Source of the DNA: Bacillota bacterium
GTDB lineage: Bacteria; Bacillota; Clostridia; Oscillospirales; Ruminococcaceae
DNA: 8,982 bases
Direction: 5' to 3'
Assembly (NCBI GenBank): GCA_023413185.1
Contig: JAEZQD010000112.1
Span: 1 to 8,982, forward strand
Shown here: in pieces, positions 1 through 6,165 of the stretch
Layout of the letters: every line of letters starts with the position of its first letter
How positions within the stretch are numbered: the first letter of the stretch is position 1
Notes under the pieces: model-generated
Database searches by the model: none
Seen by the model: only the letters and a program-made list of their open reading frames with translations
What the model was told of the DNA's origin: nothing
Made by a program: the position numbers and the translations under genes

Positions 1-11
1 GGTCTGTTAGC

Positions 12-245
12 ATGGAAAAACTGCTTATCACACTGGCCTCCGGGCTTGTTGAGGATAAAAACGCGGTTAGCGTTACGGTAGACGAGCCGGATGCCGAGGG
101 CTTGGTGGTTTACCACCTGCACGTCGGCCCCGAGGATATGGGACGCGTTATCGGCAAGCAGGGCAGAATTGCCAAGGCAATCCGCACCGTCATGCGCGCG
201 TCGGCAAGCCGCACGGGCGACAAGGTCGCGGTTGAGATCGACTAA
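12..245 (+). CDS. khpA: KhpA, KH-domain RNA-binding protein
   Basis: A 77-residue protein that is essentially a single KH domain, the usual size of the KhpA (YlqC) family. The KH signature is clear: the GxxG loop is G48-K49-Q50-G51 inside VIGKQGRIAKAIRTVM, the segment that contacts single-stranded RNA. KhpA is known from Firmicutes as a small RNA chaperone that pairs with KhpB/Jag and affects cell length and division; this role is family knowledge, not visible here. It lies upstream of rimM and trmD, its usual place in the rpsP-khpA-rimM-trmD operon; rpsP would lie just left of the window. Only eleven bases precede the ATG, so the GGT at 1-3 may be the end of its Shine-Dalgarno site. The spacer to rimM is unusually long (148 bases). 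Confidence 0.95.
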   Translation: MEKLLITLASGLVEDKNAVSVTVDEPDAEGLVVYHLHVGPEDMGRVIGKQGRIAKAIRTVMRASASRTGDKVAVEID

Positions 246-304
246 ACATTGCAAACACATACTGTTAACCCTTCTGTGCGGTTGGGTTGCATATACGGGG
301 GAGG

Positions 305-320
305 CGGGGTGCTTTCCCCG
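305..320 (+). other. GC-rich hairpin in the khpA-rimM spacer
   Basis: CGGGG (305-309) and CCCCG (316-320) form a perfect 5-bp stem around the loop TGCTTT. The heptamer GTGCTTT is repeated directly at 309-315 and 320-326. No T-run follows, so this is not a standard terminator. It may be a processing or attenuation element, or have no role. Confidence 0.35.
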
Positions 321-368
321 TGCTTTGCGTGGCACAATGACGACGGATGATTAACCTAAAAGGATGGC

Positions 369-381
369 GGGGCACTGCCCC
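369..381 (+). promoter_or_regulatory. Hairpin between an SD-like motif and the rimM start
   Basis: GGGGC (369-373) and GCCCC (377-381) form a perfect 5-bp stem with a 3-base loop, ACT. It sits between an AAAAGGATGG motif (358-367) and the rimM ATG at 394. If folded, it would bring that purine-rich motif within ordinary ribosome-binding distance of the ATG; if not, the nearby GAGAG (383-387) is the likely binding site. The pairing is seen; the role is inferred. Confidence 0.35.
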
Positions 382-393
382 CGAGAGAATGCG

Positions 394-909
394 ATGAAGA
401 AACAGTTTTTGGAATGCGGCGAAGTGGTTACCACCCACGGAATCACCGGTGAGGTGCGCGTCTACCCATGGTGCGACGGTCCCGAGTTTTTGGTTACACT
501 AAAGAGGGTGTACCTAAAAAAGGGCGAGCAGCAGCTTACGGTGGAGCGCGCGCGGGTGCATAAGAATATTGTCATCTTAAAGCTTGCGGGTATCGACACC
601 ATCGAGCAGGCAGCGCTGCTTCGCAAAAAGACGCTGTACCTCAACCGCGACGATGCAAAGCTCGGCAAGGACGAGTTCTTTGTGCAGGACATCATCGGCG
701 CAAAGGTGGTGGATGCCGACACCGCCCAGGAGTACGGCGTGTTAACCGATGTGTTACAGACGGGCGCAAACGATGTGTATGTGATTAAGAACGGCAGCGA
801 GGAGCATCTGATCCCCGCAATCCCCCAGGTGATTATTCACACCGACCCCGACGCCGGCATAATCTCAATCCGCCCCATTCCGGGGCTGTTTCATCCGGAA
901 GAAGAATAA
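394..909 (+). CDS. rimM: RimM, ribosome maturation factor
   Basis: A 171-residue RimM, the normal family length. RimM helps mature the 3' head domain of the 30S subunit and binds ribosomal protein S19; this is family knowledge. The N-terminal beta-barrel carries the family opening GEVVTTHGITGEVRVYPWCD (about residues 9-28), and a PRC-barrel occupies roughly residues 95-165, including FFVQDIIGAKV and LIPAIPQVI. The ATG at 394 is preferred because it starts right before the conserved domain and has GAGAG at 383-387. An in-frame ATG at 364 would add ten residues unlike the family (MAGHCPRENA), and its AAAGG touches the codon with no spacer. trmD follows after 21 bases, so the two are surely cotranscribed. 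Confidence 0.95.
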   Translation: MKKQFLECGEVVTTHGITGEVRVYPWCDGPEFLVTLKRVYLKKGEQQLTVERARVHKNIVILKLAGIDTIEQAALLRKKTLYLNRDDAKLGKDEFFVQDIIGAKVVDADTAQEYGVLTDVLQTGANDVYVIKNGSEEHLIPAIPQVIIHTDPDAGIISIRPIPGLFHPEEE

Positions 910-910
910 A

Positions 911-922
911 AAAGGATGGTGA
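911..922 (+). promoter_or_regulatory. Ribosome-binding site that sets the trmD start
   Basis: AAAGGATGGTGA lies 8 bases before the ATG at 931. The ATG at 916 lies inside this site, directly after AAAGG, and so cannot use it. This favours 931, which also gives the typical TrmD opening MRFDLATLFP. Confidence 0.6.
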
Positions 923-930
923 ACCCGGAC

Positions 931-1674
931 ATGCGCTTTGATCTTGCCACGCTGTTTCCCGCCATGTGTGAAACGGTGGTAAACGAGAGCATCACAGGTC
1001 GTGCCATCCGCTCGGGCGCGATGGAATGTCATTGCCACGACATCCGCGCCTATACGCAGGACAAGCACCGTCGTGTGGACGATTCCCCCTACGGCGGCGG
1101 CATGGGCATGCTCATGCAGGCGGAGCCGATCTACCGCTGTTACCTTGCCGTGTGCGACATGCTGCCGAAAAAGCCCCATGTCATCTACATGTCGCCTCAG
1201 GGCAAACCCCTGACACAGCAGCGCGCCGTGGAGCTGTCGCGCATGGACCGCTCGTTGTTTATCCTGTGCGGGCACTACGAGGGCGTAGACCAACGCATCA
1301 TCGACAAGATTGTGGATGAGGAGATCTCCATCGGCGACTACGTGCTTACGGGCGGCGAGCTGCCCGCGCTTGTACTGGTGGACGCGGTGGCGCGCATGTG
1401 CGACGGTGTGCTGACAAACGACGAGTGCTTCGAGCGCGAAAGTCACTATGCCGGGCTGCTCGAATACCCACAGTATACCCGTCCGCCCGAGTGGGAGGGC
1501 ATAACGGTGCCCGATGTGCTGATTTCGGGGCACCATGCCAACATCGACCGCTGGCGGCGCGAGCGGATGCTCGAAAACACCTACAATAAACGGCGCGATA
1601 TGCTCGATACCGCGCAGCTTGATAAGCGCGACCTTGCGTTTTTAAAAACGCTTTCACAGCCCGATGAGGGATAG
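931..1674 (+). CDS. trmD: TrmD, tRNA (guanine37-N1)-methyltransferase
   Basis: A 247-residue SPOUT-family enzyme that transfers methyl from S-adenosylmethionine to N1 of G37 in tRNAs, preventing +1 frameshifting (family knowledge). The diagnostic segments are present: DSPYGGGMGMLM (residues 51-62), the trefoil-knot SAM site with VIYMSPQGKPL (84-94), LCGHYEGVDQRIID (112-125), and SIGDYVLTGGELPA (133-146), then GLLEYPQYTRP and GHHANIDRWRRERML (200-214) of the tRNA-binding C-terminal part. The residue matching the catalytic Asp169 of E. coli is Glu170 here (in RESHYAGLLE). It follows rimM as expected, but the usual downstream partner rplS is absent. Confidence 0.97.
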   Translation: MRFDLATLFPAMCETVVNESITGRAIRSGAMECHCHDIRAYTQDKHRRVDDSPYGGGMGMLMQAEPIYRCYLAVCDMLPKKPHVIYMSPQGKPLTQQRAVELSRMDRSLFILCGHYEGVDQRIIDKIVDEEISIGDYVLTGGELPALVLVDAVARMCDGVLTNDECFERESHYAGLLEYPQYTRPPEWEGITVPDVLISGHHANIDRWRRERMLENTYNKRRDMLDTAQLDKRDLAFLKTLSQPDEG

Positions 1675-1694
1675 CGATACTCTATTTTAATCTG

Positions 1695-1722
1695 CTGTGC
1701 CGTGCTGGTTTTTGCGGTACGG
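1695..1722 (+). other. Possible hairpin abutting the DUF554 gene ribosome-binding site
   Basis: CTGTGCCGT (1695-1703) can pair with GCGGTACGG (1714-1722) over 9 bp, three of them G-U wobbles, around a 10-base loop ending in TTTTT. The right arm overlaps the first two bases of GGGAGG (1721-1726). It might be a poor terminator remnant for trmD or a structure that dampens ribosome binding. Weak evidence. Confidence 0.25.
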
Positions 1723-1726
1723 GAGG
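1721..1726 (+). promoter_or_regulatory. Shine-Dalgarno site before the DUF554 gene, oddly placed
   Basis: GGGAGG is the only strong ribosome-binding site here, but it ends 16 bases before the ATG of the DUF554 gene (1743). It is ideally spaced (6 bases) for the ATG at 1733, which is in another frame and opens only 24 codons, ending at 1807. Confidence 0.55.
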
Positions 1727-1742
1727 AAAGGCATGGACAACG

Positions 1743-2468
1743 ATGATAGGAACACTGGTGAATGCCGCCGCGATTATAGTAGGCTCGTTGGTTGGGCTGC
1801 TGCTTAAAAAAGGTATACCGCAGCGCATCAGCGAGAGCATACAGGTAGCGGTGGGACTGGCGGTTATGGTTGTGGGTATCTCGGGTGTTATGACCTCGAT
1901 GATGACCGTGGGGGACAATGGCAAAATTACCACCGACGGCGCGATGCTGCTGATTATCAGCCTTGTCGTGGGCACCGTCATCGGTGAGGGTCTGCGGTTG
2001 GAGGAGAGACTGACCGACGCGGGGCTTCGGCTGGAAAAGAAGATCGGCAGCGAGGGCTTTTCTAAGGGACTGATCGCTGCATCAATGCTGTACTGCGTGG
2101 GCGCCATGTCGATTGTCGGCTCGTTTAACGACGCGCTGCTCGGCGACCGCACGATCTTGTACATAAAAAGCGCGCTCGACGGCATTAGCGCCGTGGTGCT
2201 GACCGCGACACTGGGTATCGGCGTACTGTTCTCGTTTATCCCCGTGCTCTTATACCAAGGGGCAATCAGTCTGGGTGCCGGAGCCTTAACCACCTTCTTT
2301 ACCGAGCCGGTCATCAACTCAATGTGCCTTGTGGGCTTTGCCATTGTCATCTGCATCGGAATAAACCTGATGAAAATCGGTAAAATACGAACGATAGGGA
2401 TGCTGCCGGCACTGCTCATACCAATACTATATAACTTGCTGATAATGTTGAAAAATATGTGGGTATAA
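1743..2468 (+). CDS. DUF554 family integral membrane protein (YdfK/YqgA-like)
   Basis: A 241-residue, very hydrophobic protein matching the DUF554 family in length and pattern. It opens with MIGTLVNAAAIIVGSLVGLL, and the most recognisable stretch is YCVGAMSIVGSFNDALLGD (117-135) followed by LDGISAVVLTATLGIGVLFS. About seven membrane segments are visible, near residues 3-21, 35-55, 66-84, 108-128, 148-175, 195-212 and 216-236. The biochemical role is not known to me; transport is often suggested but nothing here proves it. The start at 1743 fits the family's opening, although the best ribosome-binding site favours an out-of-frame ATG at 1733. It begins 68 bases after trmD, where rplS is normally found, and is followed by a weak terminator. 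Confidence 0.9.
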   Translation: MIGTLVNAAAIIVGSLVGLLLKKGIPQRISESIQVAVGLAVMVVGISGVMTSMMTVGDNGKITTDGAMLLIISLVVGTVIGEGLRLEERLTDAGLRLEKKIGSEGFSKGLIAASMLYCVGAMSIVGSFNDALLGDRTILYIKSALDGISAVVLTATLGIGVLFSFIPVLLYQGAISLGAGALTTFFTEPVINSMCLVGFAIVICIGINLMKIGKIRTIGMLPALLIPILYNLLIMLKNMWV

Positions 2469-2521
2469 TGCACAAGTTGTGGCTTTGAGTGTATCGCTTT
2501 ATTGGAAGACACGCAGAATTT

Positions 2522-2551
2522 ATTCGTATATTCGCCTTTATACGGGTTTTT
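2522..2551 (+). terminator. Weak terminator after the DUF554 gene
   Basis: CGTATA (2525-2530) pairs perfectly with TATACG (2539-2544) around the loop TTCGCCTT. The stem extends outward by two G-U pairs and an A-T pair and is followed by TTTTT (2547-2551). The stem is AU-rich, so termination is probably partial. It lies directly upstream of the ptsH promoter, as expected for a unit boundary. Confidence 0.45.
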
Positions 2552-2553
2552 CG

Positions 2554-2581
2554 TTGACGCTAAAGACAATTATGCTATAAT
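2554..2581 (+). promoter_or_regulatory. Sigma-A promoter of ptsH, extended -10
   Basis: TTGACG (2554-2559) is separated by 16 bases from a perfect TATAAT (2576-2581), which is preceded by TGC, an extended -10 element. Transcription should begin near 2588, giving a leader of about 50 bases. This is the best promoter in the window and fits a highly expressed gene. Confidence 0.85.
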
Positions 2582-2637
2582 ATAGAGTGTATAAGGTTGT
2601 CGCTATTTAGAAAATCGCCACAAGAGAGGAAAAGCTT

Positions 2638-2901
2638 ATGTTTGTGAAAGATGTAACCGTCCAGAATCAAGTTGGCTTACATGCACGTCCTGCTACGTTT
2701 TTTATACAAAAGGCAAATGAGTACAAGTCATCTATTTGGGTAGAGAAGGAAGAGCGCAGGGTCAACGCTAAGAGTCTTTTGGGTGTGCTTTCTTTGGGTA
2801 TTGTTGGCGGAACCACCATCCGAATTATTGCAGACGGCGCTGATGAACAACAGGCGGCCGAGGGTCTGTTCAAGCTTGTTGAATCCGGTTTTGCAGAGTA
2901 A
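2638..2901 (+). CDS. ptsH: HPr, phosphocarrier protein
   Basis: An 87-residue HPr. In family terms it passes phosphate from Enzyme I to sugar-specific EII proteins through His15 and, in Firmicutes, acts as CcpA corepressor when HprK phosphorylates Ser46. Both sites are at their exact standard positions: His15 in VGLHARPAT (12-20) and Ser46 in VNAKSLLGVLSLG (42-54). His15 separates it from Crh, which lacks it. The start has a good AGAGAGGA site (2623-2630). It forms a single-gene unit with its own strong promoter and terminator. Its codons look richer in A and T (tta, tct, gtt) than those of neighbouring genes, which suits strong expression. Without the rest of the genome, a full sugar PTS cannot be assumed. 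Confidence 0.96.
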   Translation: MFVKDVTVQNQVGLHARPATFFIQKANEYKSSIWVEKEERRVNAKSLLGVLSLGIVGGTTIRIIADGADEQQAAEGLFKLVESGFAE

Positions 2902-2918
2902 TACAGTGTTTACTTAAG

Positions 2919-2950
2919 CGCGTCGCCTATTAACCGGCGGCGCGTTTTTT
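2919..2950 (+). terminator. Strong terminator of ptsH
   Basis: CGCGTCGCC (2919-2927) pairs with GGCGGCGCG (2936-2944) over 9 bp with one G-U pair, around an 8-base loop. TTTTTT (2945-2950) follows at once. This is a textbook intrinsic terminator, placed 18 bases after the stop codon of ptsH. Confidence 0.93.
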
Positions 2951-2991
2951 GTTGTACTGTACACATTATGATAGATATGGGATGATTGACG

Positions 2992-4827
2992 GTGGATAAT
3001 CACAGACTTCCGTTTCTGCGCGAAAAAACAAAAACGTTAACCGCATCGCCGGGCTGTTACCTAATGAAGAACAGTCAGGGCGAAATTATCTATATCGGTA
3101 AGGCAAAGAATCTAAAAAAACGTGTGACCAGCTATTTTCGAAACGGGGCAGACCACCTGCCCAAGGTGGAAAAGATGGTGTCACAGGTATTTGATTACGA
3201 CTACATCGTTACCGACAGCGAGTTCGAGGCACTGGTGCTCGAATGCAGCCTGATTAAGCAAAATAACCCGAAGTATAACATCCTGCTCAAGGATGATAAG
3301 GGCTACCATTATATCCGCATCTCGGGCGAAAAATGGGGACGCATCTCTGCGGCAAAGCAGATTGCAGACGACGGGGCAACCTACATCGGACCTTATGTCA
3401 GCTCGTTTGCGGTCTCACAGGCGGTTGAGGAGGCAAACACCGCCTTTCGCCTGCCCACCTGTGCGCGGCGTTTTCCAAACGACTTTAAAAAGGGCAGACC
3501 CTGCCTGAATTTTCACATCAAACGGTGCATGGGCGTGTGCAGGGGCAACATCAGCGAAAAGGAGTATACCCAAACGCTGCAGCAGGCGATCTCGTTTTTG
3601 CGCAACGACAGCGCAGAAACCATTCGCGCGCTGACCGAGCAGATGGAGCGTGCCGCAGAGAACCTGCAGTTTGAGCTTGCCGCGCGTCTGCGCGACCGCA
3701 TTGAAGGCATCCGTAAGATTGGCGAGCACCAAAAGGTCATGTATAACGGCACGCCCGACCAGGATGTAATCGCTCTTGCGCAGGGCGGCGAGCAGGCGTA
3801 CGCCGTAGTCATCAAGTTCCGCGGACATCGGTTGGTGGATAAACAGGGCTTTCCGCTGGGGGAGATTGAAGGGCTAACCGCCGCGCGCAGTGAGTTTGTG
3901 GTGCGCTATTACTCCTCGCGCAACGAGATACCCCGTCAAATCTCCCTAGACGGTGAGGTGGAAGACCTCGGTTTAATTGAGCGGTTTTTATCCGAGCAAG
4001 CGGGCAAAAAGTGCACCGTTCACCTGCCGCAGCGCGGGGAACAGGTTCGCCTTATCGAGATGGCAAAAACCAATGCGGCGGAGCTTATCGGGCAGCATAG
4101 CGGTAGAATAGGCAAGGATGTTGCGGCGCTTGACGAGCTTGCGCGGCTGCTTGGGTTTACCAAAGCCCCCGAGTATATTGAGGCATACGATATCTCCAAC
4201 CTCGGCTCGTCTTCCATGGTGGCGGGCATGGTGGTGTTCGAGAACGCAAAGCCTCTGCGCTCGGCATACAAGCGATTTTCGATTAAGTCACTGACCGAGC
4301 AAAACGATTACGGCGCGATGAGCGAGGTCATCTCTCGGCGTCTTGCGCGGTATGAGCAGGAAAAGGAGAGCGGCAAGGGCTTTGGACGACTGCCAGACCT
4401 CATTCTGCTCGACGGCGGGAAAGGACATGTTTCGGTGGTAGGACCGATTGTACGGGCAAGCGGGCTGGGCATTCCCGTATTTGGAATGGTCAAGGATGAC
4501 CGCCACCGCACAAGGGCAATCGCGGCGGACGGCGGCGAAATATCCGTTACCGCGCACAAAAACGCGTTTATGCTGCTGACGCGCATTCAGGACGAGGTGC
4601 ACCGCTTTGCCATCGAGTACCAGCGGCTTAAGCACAAAAAGACCGGCTTTTCGTCCACCCTGCATGAGATTGAGGGCGTCGGTCCCAAGCGCGCAGCGGC
4701 GCTGCTCAAGGGCATGAAGACCCTTCGTGCCATAAAAGAAGCGGATGTGGACACCTTAGCCGCGGTCCCGGGCATGACCCGACCGACGGCTCAAAAGGTA
4801 TATGAGCATTTTCACGCGCAAGAATAA
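2992..4827 (+). CDS. uvrC: UvrC, excinuclease ABC subunit C
   Basis: A 611-residue UvrC, full length for the family; it makes the two incisions flanking a DNA lesion after UvrAB recognition. Domains in order: GIY-YIG nuclease (about 15-95; PGCYLM then IIYIGKAKNLKKRV), a four-cysteine cluster (C157, C171, C179, C183) matching the reported iron-sulfur ligands, a UVR/UvrB-binding motif (about 212-247), the RNase H-like endonuclease (EAYDISNLGSSSMVAGM, with ILLDGGKG near 474), and a tandem helix-hairpin-helix end (EIEGVGPKRAAALL, AAVPGMTRPTAQKV). No ATG fits: GTG at 2992 has GGGATG about 7 bases upstream and is preferred; the in-frame TTG at 2986 is the alternative. Only 41 bases separate it from the ptsH terminator, with no convincing promoter, so readthrough or a weak promoter must serve it. 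Confidence 0.96.
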   Translation: MDNHRLPFLREKTKTLTASPGCYLMKNSQGEIIYIGKAKNLKKRVTSYFRNGADHLPKVEKMVSQVFDYDYIVTDSEFEALVLECSLIKQNNPKYNILLKDDKGYHYIRISGEKWGRISAAKQIADDGATYIGPYVSSFAVSQAVEEANTAFRLPTCARRFPNDFKKGRPCLNFHIKRCMGVCRGNISEKEYTQTLQQAISFLRNDSAETIRALTEQMERAAENLQFELAARLRDRIEGIRKIGEHQKVMYNGTPDQDVIALAQGGEQAYAVVIKFRGHRLVDKQGFPLGEIEGLTAARSEFVVRYYSSRNEIPRQISLDGEVEDLGLIERFLSEQAGKKCTVHLPQRGEQVRLIEMAKTNAAELIGQHSGRIGKDVAALDELARLLGFTKAPEYIEAYDISNLGSSSMVAGMVVFENAKPLRSAYKRFSIKSLTEQNDYGAMSEVISRRLARYEQEKESGKGFGRLPDLILLDGGKGHVSVVGPIVRASGLGIPVFGMVKDDRHRTRAIAADGGEISVTAHKNAFMLLTRIQDEVHRFAIEYQRLKHKKTGFSSTLHEIEGVGPKRAAALLKGMKTLRAIKEADVDTLAAVPGMTRPTAQKVYEHFHAQE

Positions 4828-4851
4828 TACAGGAAACCATAGGCGTTTTTA

Positions 4852-4865
4852 TTCGCATCTGCGAA
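4852..4865. repeat. Perfect 14-bp inverted repeat upstream of the rsmD promoter
   Basis: TTCGCA-TC-TGCGAA is a perfect palindrome with 6-bp arms, ending 7 bases before the -35 hexamer at 4873. Its size and place suit an operator for a dimeric regulator. It is not the Gram-positive LexA box. No T-run follows on either strand, so it is not a terminator. The regulator is unknown. Confidence 0.5.
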
Positions 4866-4872
4866 AGCGTGC

Positions 4873-4901
4873 TTGACATCGTTATAAACTTAACCCATAA
4901 T
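4873..4901 (+). promoter_or_regulatory. Sigma-A promoter for rsmD-coaD and downstream gene
   Basis: A consensus TTGACA (4873-4878), a 17-base spacer and CATAAT (4896-4901), which matches the -10 consensus at five of six bases. The transcript should start near 4908, leaving a leader of about 108 bases before rsmD. The leader has small pairings only and no riboswitch that I recognise. Confidence 0.8.
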
Positions 4902-5015
4902 AGAAAAGAAAATATGCTGCAACTGCTCGGTGTACGGCAATGCATCGTGCGATTTCATACAATAAACACGGGGATGCGTGACTGGCTTACCCCGGAAAGG
5001 CGCGGACAAGCTATT

Positions 5016-5564
5016 ATGCGAGTAATTACAGGCAAGGCAAGGGGTGCCAAGCTGATATCCCCCCAAGGGCAGGATACCCGCCCGACAACCGACAGGGTAA
5101 AAGAGGCAATGTTTAGCATCATTCAGTTCGAGCTCGAGGGTGCTCGGGTGCTCGACTTATACGCAGGCTCCGGTCAGCTAGGCATCGAGGCGCTCAGCCG
5201 CGGTGCGAAAAGCTGCGTTTTTATCGATTCGTCAAGGACGAATGTGGAGCTTATCAAGTCCAATCTGTCAAAGACCGGTCTTGCGCAGCAGGCGCGTGTG
5301 GCGGTAATGGACGTCGTATCGTTTTTAAAGAACACCCACGATGTGTTTGATATTATTCTGTTAGACCCGCCCTACGCAATGGAAGGGCTTGCCGAGGTGC
5401 TCGACCTGTGCGCCGCACACATCAGCGATGTGGGTGTTGTTCTCTGCGAGACGGGCAAGCGTATCGATCTTCCCGATTCGGCTGGCAAGCTCACCGTAAA
5501 AAGGGAATATCGCTACGGTACTACCCGCCTCCAGGTGTACCGAGTGCCGGTTATGGAAGACTAG
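5016..5564 (+). CDS. rsmD: RsmD, 16S rRNA (guanine966-N2)-methyltransferase
   Basis: A 182-residue class I SAM-dependent methyltransferase of the RsmD family, which methylates N2 of G966 (E. coli numbering) in 16S rRNA during 30S assembly. The N-terminus MRVITGKARGAKL and RPTTDRVKEAMF (22-33) are family signatures; DLYAGSGQLGIEALSRGA (47-64) is SAM motif I, and DPPY (117-120) is the catalytic motif of N6/N2 methyltransferases. The frame is open upstream to 4869, with ATGs at 4869 and 4914, but these precede or crowd the predicted transcript start and would add non-family residues; ATG 5016, with GGA about 9 bases upstream, is chosen. coaD follows after 59 bases, the classic rsmD-coaD pair. 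Confidence 0.95.
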   Translation: MRVITGKARGAKLISPQGQDTRPTTDRVKEAMFSIIQFELEGARVLDLYAGSGQLGIEALSRGAKSCVFIDSSRTNVELIKSNLSKTGLAQQARVAVMDVVSFLKNTHDVFDIILLDPPYAMEGLAEVLDLCAAHISDVGVVLCETGKRIDLPDSAGKLTVKREYRYGTTRLQVYRVPVMED

Positions 5565-5623
5565 ACTTGATTACGGACAGTTTTTTGCCGCTGTTTGTGG
5601 CATCAAACGGGAAAGGTGTGATG

Positions 5624-6115
5624 ATGACGATGAAGCTCGCCATCTGTCCCGGTAGTTTCGACCCCGTTACCAAAGGACATCTTGACATTATAACGCGCGC
5701 CTCGGGGATGTTTGATCAGGTTATTGTTTTGGTGGTTCACAACCCTGCAAAAAATCCGATCTTTTCCACCCGCGAGCGCATGGACATGATACAGAAGATA
5801 ACCAACCATCTCTCCAACATTCGAGTGGATACGTTTGAAGGCTTGCTTGCCGATTATGCAAAACAGCAGGGCGCATGTGCCATTGTAAAAGGTCTGCGCG
5901 CGGTATCGGACTTTGAGTATGAGTTCCAGATGGCTCTGTTAAACAAAAAGCTTTACCCCGAGGCAGAGACGGTGTTTGTGCCAACCAGCATGGAGAATAT
6001 GTATTTAAGCTCCAGCATTGTAAAGCAGGTGGCAAGCTTCGGCGGCAACATCTCGGATTTTGTGCCCGCGTCGATACTCGACCAGATTCGCGACCGCCTT
6101 TACGCAAACCAGTAG
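5624..6115 (+). CDS. coaD: CoaD, phosphopantetheine adenylyltransferase
   Basis: A 163-residue enzyme of the normal CoaD length. It transfers AMP from ATP to 4'-phosphopantetheine, the penultimate step of coenzyme A synthesis. The nucleotidyltransferase motif is CPGSFDPVTKGHLDII (8-23, with the TxGH-type His19); KGLRAVSDFEYEFQMALLNKKL (89-110) and the C-terminal LSSSIVKQVA (128-137) complete the family pattern. Three in-frame ATGs lie at 5621, 5624 and 5630. AAAGGTG (5612-5618) best serves 5624, but 5630, giving MKLAICPGSFDP, is equally plausible; the choice changes only one to three residues. The gene follows rsmD and precedes a coiled-coil protein gene by 50 bases, probably all on one transcript. 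Confidence 0.96.
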   Translation: MTMKLAICPGSFDPVTKGHLDIITRASGMFDQVIVLVVHNPAKNPIFSTRERMDMIQKITNHLSNIRVDTFEGLLADYAKQQGACAIVKGLRAVSDFEYEFQMALLNKKLYPEAETVFVPTSMENMYLSSSIVKQVASFGGNISDFVPASILDQIRDRLYANQ

Positions 6116-6165
6116 CAGTACATGCTGTTTTCTTAGATTTCGCTTTTTAGGGAGGCTGTTACCAT

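Noticed and set aside
91..354. An 87-codon + strand frame overlapping khpA and running into the spacer
   Set aside because: It is out of frame within khpA for most of its length and has an arbitrary Arg/Ser-rich composition.
865..1536. A 223-codon open frame on the - strand opposite trmD
   Set aside because: It is His/Arg/Val-rich shadow coding of trmD, with no family match and no ribosome-binding site that stands out.
2464..2469. TATAAT over the DUF554 stop codon as a possible promoter
   Set aside because: Nearest TTGAAA and TTGCTG are at spacings of 10 and 22 bases, and a far better ptsH promoter lies downstream of a terminator.
1682..2569. A 295-codon open frame on the - strand, longer than the DUF554 gene it opposes
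   Set aside because: It is Ser/Pro/Ile-rich with no recognisable domain, runs through the terminator and promoter region, and mirrors the codon bias of the clear + strand membrane protein gene.
4869..5015. A 49-residue N-terminal extension of RsmD from an ATG at 4869, or 34 residues from 4914
   Set aside because: The ATG at 4869 lies before the promoter's transcript start and 4914 only a few bases after it; the added residues do not resemble RsmD, which normally begins MRVI.GKARG.
5586..5602. Small hairpin in the rsmD-coaD gap
   Set aside because: Only 6 pairs with one wobble, and the T-run precedes instead of follows it, so it is not a terminator.
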